A stretch of DNA of 64,000 nucleotides, taken from NCBI RefSeq assembly GCF_900116175.1, contig NZ_FPCH01000002.1, positions 496,001 through 560,000 on the forward strand. Direction: 5' to 3'. Each line of letters begins with the position of its first letter. Position 1 is the first letter of the stretch. This DNA is from Hyphomicrobium facile. GTDB taxonomy: Bacteria; Pseudomonadota; Alphaproteobacteria; Rhizobiales; Hyphomicrobiaceae. Positions 1 to 8,956 of the stretch are shown here, piece after piece. Below the pieces are notes generated by a model. It did no database searches and was not told the origin of the DNA. It saw nothing but the letters and a program-made list of their open reading frames with translations. The translations under genes were made by a program, and so were the position numbers.

Positions 1-737
1 AAGCCCTCGCCGTTCCGGATGCCGGTTGCATAACGCTCGGCGGGTGAGAACTTCTGGCCAAGCTTGTTGGCGTCGTATTTCCAGATGCCCGCCCGCGTCT
101 CCAACTCGACGCACGGCTCGTGACCTTTCGAGTGCGGCATGCGGTTCTTGATTTCGCAGTTGTTGGTTGCGGAACCCATGCTGACGAAGAGATTGCCATC
201 GGCGTCGATGATGAACGGGTGCATCGGATGATCGCCGTTGATGGGCATGCCGGTGAGAACGGTCTCGGCTTTGCCTTCGGGCGCGATCTCTCCGTCCTTC
301 AGCGGAAAACGATCAATGCGATCGTTGATCTCCGCGTATACGTAATTGTTGTAGAGAGCGATGCCGGTGCCGCCGTGGCCGCCTTCCCGCTGCGTTTCGC
401 CGAAGCGCTTGACGACGTCGGCAGTGCCCGTGCCCTTCGTATCCTTCAATGCAACAACGAAGCCGCCCGGCGGCAAATCGTTATTCTTGTAATAGACGCC
501 GCTCCACGTGTTCACGAAGACGGTGCCGTCCTTGCCGACCGCCATTTGGCGGGCGTGGCCGATGTTGTCGGCGAAAACGGTCGCGCAGAACCCCTTCGGC
601 AGGCTGAGGCCAGCATTGCCGCTCGGGCAAGTTTCGGCGCTCGCCTCGGGTGTGCCTGCAAATTGCAAACCGAGAGCGAGCGCGAGCGCTACCGGCGCGG
701 CAAAAACTGCAGCGCGCTTTGTTACGGCAGGTTGCAT
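1..737 (-). CDS. Sorbosone dehydrogenase-like exported beta-propeller protein (C-terminus cut by window edge)
   Basis: Translating the minus strand from the ATG at 737 gives a signal peptide (MQPAVTKRAAVF..., hydrophobic core, cleavage near Ala-Ser-Ala before Glu35), then a beta-propeller of the sorbosone/PQQ-dependent sugar dehydrogenase kind, with repeated blade motifs such as GLSLPKGFCATVFADNIGHA, GGHGGTGIALYNNYVYAE and HPMHPFIIDADGNLFVS. A good ribosome binding site (AGGAG, 8 bases upstream) fixes the start. The frame runs open to base 1, so only about 245 residues are visible. Such proteins are periplasmic and oxidise sugars or aldoses, often with PQQ; the substrate cannot be told. It lies in the same direction downstream of the SMP-30-like gene, 61 bases away, so the two may be co-transcribed. 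Confidence 0.82.
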   Translation of the reverse strand, partial: MQPAVTKRAAVFAAPVALALALGLQFAGTPEASAETCPSGNAGLSLPKGFCATVFADNIGHARQMAVGKDGTVFVNTWSGVYYKNNDLPPGGFVVALKDTKGTGTADVVKRFGETQREGGHGGTGIALYNNYVYAEINDRIDRFPLKDGEIAPEGKAETVLTGMPINGDHPMHPFIIDADGNLFVSMGSATNNCEIKNRMPHSKGHEPCVELETRAGIWKYDANKLGQKFSPAERYATGIRNGEG

Positions 738-798
738 GGCTGAACTCCTGTACTTTGAAAGATTGAAGCTGCCCGGACGGAAGTCCGGACAGCATTGT

Positions 799-1761
799 TC
801 AGTTGCCAATCGTTACCGGCACGGCTTGGAACGGCAGCTTCGGCGGCCCATTCTCCTTGGGCGAGAAAAGATGATTGAGCTGACCTTCACCGACCCAGAC
901 CGTGCTGCCGATCTTCGCAAGAGACGTCGGGCCGTTGAGGCCATCCTTCAAGGTTTCGAGCGTGACTTTGTCGCCGTCCACGATCACCCGATCGAGCGTC
1001 CCGGTACCTTCCACCATCAGGAACGTGTTGCCGTCGAGCTGGCGCAGAGCATCAGGGAACTTCAGTGGGCGTGATGTCGCCAACTTCGTCACGGCGCCGG
1101 GCACGCCGTCCTTGACGTCGATGCGGAAGAATTCACCGCCGCCATAGGTGTTGACGTAGAGATTGCCGTCGCTTCCCAAGGCTATGCCGTCGAGGCCCGC
1201 GCCGTTCTTCGGAACGAGCAGATCGTTCTCGACCCAGACTTCGAGCTCTTTCGCGCCGGGCTTCAGCCGCAAGATCTGCGGAGCTGCGGTGTTCGTCACA
1301 TACAGCGTTCCGTCGGCGGCAACGACCATGTCATTGCAGACTGTCGCCTTGCCCGGAAACGCGGCGCTGAGCTTGCCTTCACCTGTCGCGAGGTCGAAGC
1401 CCTTCAGATGACCGCCGGGAACCTTTGATGGCCCGGGAACGCCCAAGTTCGAAAAATCGTTGGAGCAAACCCAAAGTGTTTTCGATGGCTCATCGACCAG
1501 GACGCCGAACGTCGAACGCGTATCGAATGCTCCGGGCTTGATCCACATTTCAGCTTTCGACGCTCCGGGCTTGACGCGGGCGACGCCGCCGGAGGCCAGG
1601 CTGCTGATGTAGATCGTTCCATCGGACGCCGCGGACATACTTTCGGGGTAGGCTTGATCGCCCGGGATTTCGATCGGCTTCAAGTCATCGGCAATCGCGT
1701 GTGTGGCGACTATGAGAACGCCGATGCAGGCAAAGGCGGCCAGGCCCCTAGATAGCTTCAT
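799..1761 (-). CDS. Exported SMP-30/gluconolactonase-like beta-propeller protein
   Basis: 320 residues. The first 24 form a clear signal peptide (MKLSRGLAAFACIGVLIVAT, cleavage after Ala24), so the protein is periplasmic. The rest is a six-bladed propeller with SMP-30/strictosidine-synthase-like blades (DGTIYISSLASGGVARVKPG, NDMVVAADGTLYVTNTAAP, LDGIALGSDGNLYVNTYGGG). The frame is open up to 1905, but the ATG at 1761 has GGGAG just upstream and directly precedes the signal peptide, so it is preferred. The family includes lactonases and aldose/lactone binders; the true substrate is unknown. It is upstream of and co-directional with the sorbosone dehydrogenase-like gene, which suggests a joint role in periplasmic sugar or aldehyde oxidation (inference). 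Confidence 0.78.
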   Translation of the reverse strand: MKLSRGLAAFACIGVLIVATHAIADDLKPIEIPGDQAYPESMSAASDGTIYISSLASGGVARVKPGASKAEMWIKPGAFDTRSTFGVLVDEPSKTLWVCSNDFSNLGVPGPSKVPGGHLKGFDLATGEGKLSAAFPGKATVCNDMVVAADGTLYVTNTAAPQILRLKPGAKELEVWVENDLLVPKNGAGLDGIALGSDGNLYVNTYGGGEFFRIDVKDGVPGAVTKLATSRPLKFPDALRQLDGNTFLMVEGTGTLDRVIVDGDKVTLETLKDGLNGPTSLAKIGSTVWVGEGQLNHLFSPKENGPPKLPFQAVPVTIGN

Positions 1762-2213
1762 GATTACTCCCTCGCCAGGCAGCGGCCCGCCGTACCGTGC
1801 CCATGCGTTCTGCAAATTTGTCTGGTCATCGGCGGTATTGGATATGGGTTGGTGGGATTGATCGGCTTCCGCGAGTCGGCGCTTGCGTTCCAGCAAGTCC
1901 CGCATGCATCAACCGATGAACGTGCAAATGGTTCGCGTTTTTTCTGAACGACGGCATTTGGCCCGCAATCTCCCCGTTTGGGGCAATTTCAAAACGACGT
2001 TCGGGAAACGCTCACTGATTACAGTTGACGTCATAGCTTAACTGCTATTTCGAAACTATTGAGAATGAAAGGATCACGGCTCCCCCCTCGGCGCTCCTGT
2101 CACGCAAGGAACAACACATGACGCGGAGCATCCGCTAGACGAGCCCACAAAGCGCAACTGTGCTATTCATCAGGCGCATAGCCTTCGAGCCGCCGATTTT
2201 GGGGACCCTTGCC
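1762..2213. other. Gene-free divergent intergenic region
   Basis: About 450 bases between two divergently read genes. It must hold promoters for both the SMP-30-like gene (leftward) and the FecR-domain gene (rightward). I see no RNA gene, strong hairpin with T-run, or convincing operator palindrome here. Confidence 0.5.
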
Positions 2214-3215
2214 ATGTCGAGACCTTGGAAAAAACTCGCGATCATCGTGGTGACCGCTACGGCGAGCACTCTCGCCAGCCATCCGAGGCCCGCGCATGCC
2301 GCATCGGGCGAGCGCATCGGCGATGCCGTCGTGATTACCAATATCGTCATGGCAGATTACGCGGAAAAGCAGCGTAAGCTCGCGCGCGGCGACGACGTTC
2401 GCCAGGACGAGATCATCGAGGTCAACACGGATGCGCAAGGCGAGTTCAAGCTCGACGACGACACGAAGCTTGCGCTTGGGCCCGGCTCGCGGCTCGTGCT
2501 CGATAAATTCGTCTACGACAGCGACAAGAAAACGGGCTCGATCATTCTCAACGTCGCGAAGGGCGCGTTTCGTTTCATCACGGGCGTCGCCGCGAAACCG
2601 ACGTACGTCATCAACACGCCGAACGCATCGATAACGGTTCGGGGGACGATATTCGACTCTTACATATTGCCGGACAAGTCGGTGTGGGTGCTGCTTCACG
2701 AAGGCGCGCTCGAAGCGACCGGCAAAAAGAATGTCTGCCGCGTTCTCGACCGGCCGGGACAGATGATGCACATCGCAAGCGACGGGACGGTCACAGGGCC
2801 TTTCAACTGGTCGAAGCTTCCTGACGGCAATGCCGTTGCGTTCGATACGGCGTTCCCGTTCGTCATCAATACGCCGTCGATCGATCCCAACCCGCTTTTG
2901 ACGCGCGCACAAATCATCGAAGCATCGTTGCCCGACGCCCCGGCGAAAGATTGCATCAACCCGCATTCGCCAATCGAGATTCAGAAGCCGGTCAAAACAC
3001 GCAAAGCCGAGACGCCGCGTAAAGAGCCGAAGAAGCAGAAGGTTGCGACGCAGAAGCCGACAAAACCGCGCAATGGAGGATACGGTGACGATTGCCCGGG
3101 TTGCATGACCGGCATGGGCATCGTCATCGGCGGCGGCGGAATGGGCGGATTCGGTGGCCATCGCGGCGGCCGTGGTGGCAGCGATGGCGGCAACTACGAC
3201 AGCAGAGGCCGCTGA
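2214..3215 (+). CDS. Exported FecR-domain protein with Gly-rich tail
   Basis: 333 residues from the ATG at 2214 (MSRPWKKLAIIVVTATA..., signal peptide ending at PRPAHA); an upstream in-frame start at 2160 would bury this signal, so 2214 is preferred. Residues about 60-155 make a FecR domain (DEIIEVNTDAQGEFKLDDDT, LALGPGSRLVLDKFVYD, NVAKGAFRFITG, INTPNASITVRGTIFDSYI). The C-terminal quarter is Lys/Pro-rich and then Gly-rich (GGYGDDCPGCMTG, GGGGMGGFGGHRGGRGG). There is no N-terminal cytoplasmic anti-sigma segment, so it is a stand-alone periplasmic FecR-fold protein, not an iron-type anti-sigma factor. It converges with a CHASE2 cyclase, a partner type often seen beside such genes. Function unknown. 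Confidence 0.8.
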   Translation: MSRPWKKLAIIVVTATASTLASHPRPAHAASGERIGDAVVITNIVMADYAEKQRKLARGDDVRQDEIIEVNTDAQGEFKLDDDTKLALGPGSRLVLDKFVYDSDKKTGSIILNVAKGAFRFITGVAAKPTYVINTPNASITVRGTIFDSYILPDKSVWVLLHEGALEATGKKNVCRVLDRPGQMMHIASDGTVTGPFNWSKLPDGNAVAFDTAFPFVINTPSIDPNPLLTRAQIIEASLPDAPAKDCINPHSPIEIQKPVKTRKAETPRKEPKKQKVATQKPTKPRNGGYGDDCPGCMTGMGIVIGGGGMGGFGGHRGGRGGSDGGNYDSRGR

Positions 3216-3256
3216 TGCCCGGCAGCAGACGCTTTCGTCCCTAGGCGATCATCGCA

Positions 3257-5431
3257 TCAAGTCGCGATCTTCTCACTCGCGCAGTTGCGATAGTAGGTGA
3301 CCATGTCCTCGGGCGCGACGCGCATGCAGGCGGCGAGAGCTTCCTCAGTTCGTCGTGGCTCGCCACCCTGACGGGCAGCAAGAAACGCGACATGCGCGTT
3401 TCGTACATCGAGAAACGCTTCGGATGCGGCATAGATCTCGTCTCCGAGCAGAGCGAAGACGTTTTCGGGGCGATCCTTCCCGCGGGGTGTGACGGAGCCT
3501 AGCTCAAGGAATGCGAACTGCGGGGCTTGCGCTGCCGTCCGCTCGCCGACGACGATCCTTGCGCCGAACGTCTTCGTTGCTTCCTCGAACCGTGCCGCGA
3601 CGTTCACAACGTCGCCGAGAACCGAATAGTCGAAGCGTTGCGGCGAGCCGACGTTGCCGACCACGCATTCTCCCGTGTTCAAACCTATGCCCATACGCAC
3701 CGGCATGAACGGCACACCGGCCGCCACGGCCTCCGCCTTCAGCGCGTCGTTCAGAGCTGCTAAGCGATCGAGCATTGCGAGTGCGGCGCGGCAGGCGTTG
3801 CTCGCGTGGTTGGCGTCATGGACCGGCGCATTCCAGAACGCCATCACCGCGTCGCCCATGAATTTGTCGATCGTGCCGTTATGGCCGAGGATGACATCCG
3901 TCAGCGGCGTGAAGAGCCGATTGACGAAACGGATCAATTCGTCCGCCCGCAGACCTTCCGATATTTTCGAGAAACCGCGAACATCTGCAAAGAGAAGCGT
4001 GATTTCGCGTGTCTCGCCGCCGAGTTTCAGCTTATCGCGATTTCTTGCGAGTTCTTCGACCAACGGCGCTGCCACGTAATGTCCGAATGCCGAGCGGATT
4101 TCGGCGCGCTGAATTTCGGATTTGATAAAGCTCGTCAGCGATACGCCGAAATAAAGGAGCGCCACGGAGAGCGAAGGATATACGGGGTCGAACAACAATC
4201 CGGCGCGCGAATATGCGAGCCAGGAGAGCAGAATAATGAACGCGATCGACACCAGTCCGGCAATTGCCGCGACCACCGCACCCGATCTTTCTATCAGCCA
4301 GGCGACCAGCGCGCCTATTACGATCAGAAACGCGATCTCGGCGCCTGTGGCATAGGCTGGGCGGAGGAGGTGATCGCCGGCCAGCATTTGCTCTAGCGCC
4401 TGAGCATGGATTTCTACGCCCGGAACAGCAGGCTCGAGCGGTGTGGCTCTGAGATCGAGAAGGCCGGTCGCGGTCGCGCCTATGATGATGTGGCGGGATT
4501 TGATGTCGCCGGATTTGACGGTGCCGTCGAGTACACTCAACGCCGATATCGTGCGTCGCGGATCGCCCGGCGCGAACTTCAGCCAAAGCTCGCCGCGCCC
4601 GTCGGAAGGAAGAACCGTTTCGCCAACGCGGATGCTTTCGATGCCGGTCTTTTGTCCGAGCGCCTCGACGCCGCTTCCGCCCGAGGACTTGATGAAGATC
4701 GTCGATTGCTTCGTGCCGACCCGGAGCGCTTCAAGCGCGAGCGAGGGATAAACCGCGCCGCCGATCGACACGAGCAGCGGTATCCGGCGCAAGACCTGAT
4801 CGCTGGACGGCAGCCAATTGACCGCGCCGATGCCCCGGGCCGCCTTCGTGAGGTTCGGGAGGTTCTGCACTCCGCCGGCGAAGCTATGGACGAACATCAG
4901 CGGGTCGTCTCCGGCAAAGGATACGGCTCCGGGATATGGTGCTATCTTGCTGGTAACATTGGAATTTCCGGCCACGCCCAGGACTACCGGCGCGCCATCG
5001 ATCGCCGCCGCGAGCCGTGCGTCGTTGGACGAAAGCCGCCCGAGGCTCGCGATCGCTGCCGCCTGCCCGGCGTCGTCCATCAAGGTCCGCAGAAGGACTT
5101 CAGGCGAAAGCCGGTCCGGTTCGGCGAAGACCATGTCGAACGTGACGGATGCGGCGCCAGCTGAGACGAGTTTCGACACAAGGTCTGCAAGTCTGGTGCG
5201 TGGCCACGGCCATTGGCCGACCGCTGCGAGCGAGGCCTCGTCGATCGCGACGATGCGTACCGGAAACGACGGGTCGACCTGACGTGGCGCCGCGCGGAGG
5301 TAGGTGTCGAAAGCGGAAAGCCTGAGACGCGCCACCGGCTCGGGGTCTGCGATACGCAGTGCGAGACAGGCCGCGAGCAATGCGACGGAGATGAGCAGTG
5401 CGAGCGGCAGACGGCTCAATCCAGCATTCAT
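3257..5431 (-). CDS. CHASE2-domain adenylate/guanylate cyclase
   Basis: 724 residues. An N-terminal membrane segment (residues about 8-26) leads to a periplasmic CHASE2 sensor (about 30-340; SAFDTYLR, FPVRIVAIDEASLAAVGQWPWPR, VTFDMVFAEPDR), then three membrane spans (about 355-440) and a class III nucleotide cyclase domain (about 475-650). Metal aspartates are Asp483 (FADVRGF) and Asp527 (DKFMGDAVMAFW), Lys523 fits ATP as substrate, and Asn610/Arg614 (VVNVAARFE) are the transition-state pair, so the enzyme looks intact and probably makes cAMP. It ends 41 bases from the convergent FecR-domain gene. The extracellular signal is not known. Confidence 0.92.
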   Translation of the reverse strand: MNAGLSRLPLALLISVALLAACLALRIADPEPVARLRLSAFDTYLRAAPRQVDPSFPVRIVAIDEASLAAVGQWPWPRTRLADLVSKLVSAGAASVTFDMVFAEPDRLSPEVLLRTLMDDAGQAAAIASLGRLSSNDARLAAAIDGAPVVLGVAGNSNVTSKIAPYPGAVSFAGDDPLMFVHSFAGGVQNLPNLTKAARGIGAVNWLPSSDQVLRRIPLLVSIGGAVYPSLALEALRVGTKQSTIFIKSSGGSGVEALGQKTGIESIRVGETVLPSDGRGELWLKFAPGDPRRTISALSVLDGTVKSGDIKSRHIIIGATATGLLDLRATPLEPAVPGVEIHAQALEQMLAGDHLLRPAYATGAEIAFLIVIGALVAWLIERSGAVVAAIAGLVSIAFIILLSWLAYSRAGLLFDPVYPSLSVALLYFGVSLTSFIKSEIQRAEIRSAFGHYVAAPLVEELARNRDKLKLGGETREITLLFADVRGFSKISEGLRADELIRFVNRLFTPLTDVILGHNGTIDKFMGDAVMAFWNAPVHDANHASNACRAALAMLDRLAALNDALKAEAVAAGVPFMPVRMGIGLNTGECVVGNVGSPQRFDYSVLGDVVNVAARFEEATKTFGARIVVGERTAAQAPQFAFLELGSVTPRGKDRPENVFALLGDEIYAASEAFLDVRNAHVAFLAARQGGEPRRTEEALAACMRVAPEDMVTYYRNCASEKIAT

Positions 5432-5757
5432 CGGCCAGCATCCATTGGTTGGGCGAACGAGTCATTTGAGGGTCAACTTCGGCGACGGCCACGACGAGTT
5501 GAATCGCGCAACTCTCGCACGCGCACATAGCGCGGCATAGTGCCCGGCGCGATCGTCGCGTGCGGTCGAGGATCTCCCGCATCCGTGCTGCGAATTCGGC
5601 GGAGTCGAACGAAGCCAATGTTTTTTCGGGCCGATTTAGACCGCTCTGATGAATTGGAAATTCATCTTTTGGGCTTGCTCGCGCCAATTTTCTGCATAGT
5701 CTTAAATGTATCACAAACGGCCGAAGAGCCGGAAGACAAAGGGAAAACGGGGGCATT
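5432..5757. other. Gene-free divergent intergenic region
   Basis: 326 bases between the divergent cyclase and sugar dehydrogenase genes; open frames here are shadow frames with no family resemblance. The part near 5640-5715 is more AT-rich than its surroundings and is the likely promoter area. No structured element was recognised. Confidence 0.4.
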
Positions 5758-7002
5758 TTGGACAGCATCACATCGGCCCTCGGGCGGGCTTTCGGCGTTC
5801 GTTCCGGATTCGCGACTGCATTCTTCGCTGCTCTCATGATTGTTGCACCGGAACCCTCCCGAGGCGAAATCGGAAGCGAAGAGACGCGTATCGATTCACT
5901 GCCGCCCCAGTCCGATATTCACGAGATTCCGGACGGCGATTTCCCATTCAACCTGCGAAAAATAGCCGACAAGCTGGAAAGCCCCTGGTCGATCGGCTTC
6001 CTGCCGGACGGCCGCATCCTCGTGACCGAGCGGCCGGGCCGCCTTCGCATGATCGAGGGTGACGAGCTCTTGCCGCTTAGAATCGCAGGCGTACCGACAG
6101 TTCTTTCGGGCAGTCATTCGGGCCTCCTGGATGTCGTCGTCGATCCCGAATTCCAGAAAAATCACCGGTTGTTTCTGTCCTACATGCACGGGACGCCGGA
6201 CGCAGCAACGATACGGATCTCCAGCGCCGTCCTCGACGGTATGACACTCGTCGACAAGCAGGTCATTTTCGAAAGCCGGCCGGCGGCGAAAGGGCTCGAT
6301 CAAATCGGCGGGCGCCTGGCCTTCGGCCCCGACGGCGCTCTTTATTTGACGATCGGCGATCGCTTCCAGAAGGAGCGCGCGCAAAACCTGCTCGATCATG
6401 GCGGCAAGATCATCCGGATCAACACGGATGGGTCGATCCCCGCAGACAATCCGTTCGTCGGCCGCAGCGACGTGCTGCCGGAAATCTACAGTTACGGGCA
6501 TCGCAATCCGCAAGGACTGATCGGCAACGTCGGCGACGGGCAGCTCTGGTCGATCGAGCAGGGTCCCAAAGGCGGCGACGAACTCAACCTCGTCACCGGC
6601 GGCAGCAACTACGGCTGGCCGCTCGTTACGTACGGCGTCAATTACGACGGCTCAATCATTTCGGATAAGACGACCGCCCCCGGTATGGTCGACCCAATAT
6701 ATGTGTGGGTTCCGTCGGTCGCCACGGCCAGTCTCGTTTCCTACTACGGCAACGTCATGCCCGACGATTGGCGCGGCGACTTCCTGATCGGCTCGCTCGT
6801 CGGGGAAAGTCTCATCAGGCTCCGCATGGATTCGGGCAAAGTCGTCAAAGAAGAACGCTATCTGCACCATGCGATCGGGCGCATTCGGGACGTCTCGGTC
6901 TCGCCGGACGGCTACATCTATCTGCTGACCGATAGCTCAGAAGCATCCGTCTACCGGATCGAACCGCTGACCGATCAGATCGCCAAGGCGAAACCGCAAT
7001 AA
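5758..7002 (+). CDS. PQQ-dependent aldose/sugar dehydrogenase (Asd/YliI-like)
   Basis: 414 residues starting at a TTG codon; the next ATG (5836) would cut into the signal peptide (hydrophobic SGFATAFFAALMIVAPEPSRG), so TTG is chosen. The body is a GSDH-type beta-propeller with typical blades (LESPWSIGFLPDGRILVTER, GLLDVVVDPEFQKNHRLFLS, GGRLAFGPDGALYLTIGDR, YSYGHRNPQGL, WSIEQGPKGGDELNLV, GGSNYGWPLVTYG, RIRDVSVSPDGYIYLLTD). In this family the His of YGHRNPQG and the GGDE/NYGWP loops help form the PQQ/calcium site. The enzyme would oxidise aldoses in the periplasm and pass electrons to the respiratory chain. It is monocistronic here. Substrate not determined. Confidence 0.88.
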   Translation: MDSITSALGRAFGVRSGFATAFFAALMIVAPEPSRGEIGSEETRIDSLPPQSDIHEIPDGDFPFNLRKIADKLESPWSIGFLPDGRILVTERPGRLRMIEGDELLPLRIAGVPTVLSGSHSGLLDVVVDPEFQKNHRLFLSYMHGTPDAATIRISSAVLDGMTLVDKQVIFESRPAAKGLDQIGGRLAFGPDGALYLTIGDRFQKERAQNLLDHGGKIIRINTDGSIPADNPFVGRSDVLPEIYSYGHRNPQGLIGNVGDGQLWSIEQGPKGGDELNLVTGGSNYGWPLVTYGVNYDGSIISDKTTAPGMVDPIYVWVPSVATASLVSYYGNVMPDDWRGDFLIGSLVGESLIRLRMDSGKVVKEERYLHHAIGRIRDVSVSPDGYIYLLTDSSEASVYRIEPLTDQIAKAKPQ

Positions 7003-7030
7003 CCGGCGGGCAGTTCGGCGAAACCGGGTT

Positions 7031-7064
7031 TTGCCAAAGGCTTGGCGTTGCCAAGGGCTTGGCT
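7031..7064. repeat. Two tandem 17-bp near-palindromic repeats
   Basis: Two copies of TTGCCAARGGCTTGGCK lie head to tail (7031-7047 and 7048-7064). Each contains the near-palindrome GCCAARGGCTTGGC. They sit about 235 bases before the permease gene and look like protein-binding sites rather than a terminator, since no T-run follows. Confidence 0.55.
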
Positions 7065-7122
7065 GGCAATCGGCGACGCAAGCCGCTTTCGTCTGCCAAA
7101 CGAACGGGGCGCGCACAAACGA

Positions 7123-7149
7123 TGTGCAAGTGGAAAGACCGCTTGCACA
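7123..7149. promoter_or_regulatory. Operator-like inverted repeat upstream of permease
   Basis: Perfect 8-base arms TGTGCAAG and CTTGCACA separated by 11 bases, about 150 bases upstream of the permease start. The spacing places the arm centres about two helical turns apart, as for a dimeric regulator. The regulator is unknown. Confidence 0.5.
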
Positions 7150-7297
7150 CTGTTTAGCCCTGCCTACCGATTGACCTTTTGCGGGCTTCCGACCAAACTG
7201 TACGCGGAAGAATTGGACGCCGTCACGCTCGAGTGACGACAAGCGTCACGTCGCCCAAGATTTCCCAAAGGGAATGACTTTCTTGGGGACCTCACAC

Positions 7298-8851
7298 ATG
7301 TCATCCGAATCAAAAGTGGTCGATGAGGACGTAAAAGTCCTTCATTCGATGGGCTACGCGCAGGAACTCTCCCGGCGCATGCACGCTTTCTCGAACTTCG
7401 CTATCTCGTTTTCCATCATTTGCATCCTTTCCGGCGGCATCAACTCGCTCGGACAGGCGACCGCCGGCGCGGGTGGGGCGGCAGTCGGATTGGGATGGCC
7501 CTTGGGCGTTCTGATTTCCGGCGTGTTTGCAATGGCTTTGGCGCAAATCTCGTCGGCCTATCCGACCGCCGGCGGCCTCTATCACTGGGGCTCCATCTTG
7601 GGCAACCGGTTCACCGGCTGGCTTGCTGCCTGGCTCAACCTGCTCGGCCTGATCACGGTGCTCGGCGCCATCAACGTCGGCACATTCTACTTCTTCTTCG
7701 GCGCGTTCGGTCCTTACTTCGGCGTCGAAGACACGCTGACCCATCGCGTGCTGTTCATGGCGCTGATCACGGGCCTGCAGGCGCTCGTCAACCATCTCGG
7801 CATCGGCCTGACGATGAAGCTCACGGACTTTTCGGGCTACATCATTCTGTTCGGCGCCGTGGCCCTGGCGGCGGTTTGCCTGATCTTCGCACCGAGCTAC
7901 GACATCTCGCGGCTGTGGACGTTCTCGAACTACACGGGCACGGAAGGCGCTAGCGGCGTCTGGCCGAACGCGGTTTCGCTGAGCATGGCGTTCGCGCTTG
8001 GCCTGCTGCTGCCGATCTACACGATCACGGGCTATGACGCTTCGGCCCATACGGCCGAAGAAACCGTCAACGCGTCGATGGCTGTGCCTAAAGGCATGGT
8101 TTCGGCCGTGCTGTGGTCGGGCGTTTTCGGCTACATCATGCTGTGCGCGTTCGTGTTGATGATCCCCAACATGGACGAAGCCGCCAAGCAGGGCTGGAAC
8201 GTTTTCTTCTGGGCCATGGATCAGCAGGTTCCGCCGGGCGTCAAGAATGCGATGTACGTGCTGATCTTCGTGTCGCAATGGCTCTGCGGCCTGGCGACCG
8301 TCACATCGGTATCGCGCATGTTGTTCGCCTTCTCGCGTGACGGTGGCATTCCGGGCATTTCGGGCGCGCTGGCGAAGGTCAGCCCGAAATACCGCGTGCC
8401 TCAGAATGCGATCTGGTTCGGGGCCTTGCTGGCAACCTTGTTCGTCTGGTTCACGTCTGCGATCACCATCGCGGGCACACCGGCTTACTCGATCGTCGTT
8501 TCCTGCACGGTCATCTTCCTGTTCCTGTCGTTCGCGGTGCCGATCGCGTTGGCGCTGTTCAAATACGGCGGCCCGAGCTTCCCGAAGCCCGGTCCGTGGG
8601 ACCTTGGCTCCGGCCTCTTCAAGCTCGTGTGCGTGCTGTCGCTGATTTCGATGGCCGTCATCTTCTACATCGGCATCCAGCCGCCAAACGACTGGGCGCT
8701 CGAAATCACGATCGGCTTCATCGTGCTGTCGCTTCTGATCTGGGTGCTGTTCGAGAACCGCCGGTTCAAGGGCCCTCCGATCGGCGCGGACATCGCACGG
8801 CGCGCGGCTGAGATCAAAGCAGCCGAGGCGGCGGTCGGCGAAGGCCAGTAA
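7298..8851 (+). CDS. APC-superfamily amino acid/amine permease
   Basis: 517 residues from the ATG at 7298 (GGGGA 8 bases upstream); an earlier ATG at 7274 has its purine tract too close. About twelve membrane segments are visible. N-terminal hallmarks (MHAFSNFAISFSIICILSGG; SAYPTAGGLYHWGSILG) and the HTAEETVNASMAVPKG loop place it in the amino acid/choline transporter (Uga4/GabP-like) branch of the APC superfamily. It lies at the head of the amine catabolism region, so GABA, ethanolamine or a polyamine-derived amino acid are plausible substrates (inference). Two tandem near-palindromes and an inverted repeat lie upstream; an inverted repeat at 8887-8912 follows the stop codon. Confidence 0.88.
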   Translation: MSSESKVVDEDVKVLHSMGYAQELSRRMHAFSNFAISFSIICILSGGINSLGQATAGAGGAAVGLGWPLGVLISGVFAMALAQISSAYPTAGGLYHWGSILGNRFTGWLAAWLNLLGLITVLGAINVGTFYFFFGAFGPYFGVEDTLTHRVLFMALITGLQALVNHLGIGLTMKLTDFSGYIILFGAVALAAVCLIFAPSYDISRLWTFSNYTGTEGASGVWPNAVSLSMAFALGLLLPIYTITGYDASAHTAEETVNASMAVPKGMVSAVLWSGVFGYIMLCAFVLMIPNMDEAAKQGWNVFFWAMDQQVPPGVKNAMYVLIFVSQWLCGLATVTSVSRMLFAFSRDGGIPGISGALAKVSPKYRVPQNAIWFGALLATLFVWFTSAITIAGTPAYSIVVSCTVIFLFLSFAVPIALALFKYGGPSFPKPGPWDLGSGLFKLVCVLSLISMAVIFYIGIQPPNDWALEITIGFIVLSLLIWVLFENRRFKGPPIGADIARRAAEIKAAEAAVGEGQ

Positions 8852-8886
8852 CGGGTCAAGACCCTCTTCGATGTCAAAAAATGATA

Positions 8887-8912
8887 CGGGCCGGATCAAA
8901 CGATCCGGCCCG
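8887..8912 (+). terminator. Hairpin after permease gene
   Basis: Perfect 11-base-pair stem (CGGGCCGGATC / GATCCGGCCCG) with an AAAC loop, 35 bases after the permease stop. The downstream T-run is weak (CATCTGTTAC), so it may terminate only partly or stabilise the 3' end before the SDR gene. Confidence 0.6.
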
Positions 8913-8956
8913 CATCTGTTACACATCCTCGCAAGCGTCTCGACAGGAGCAAGAAA

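Noticed and set aside
7310-8926. Antisense open frame (538 codons) opposite the permease
   Set aside because: Same shadow character; the permease frame has clear membrane segments and family motifs.
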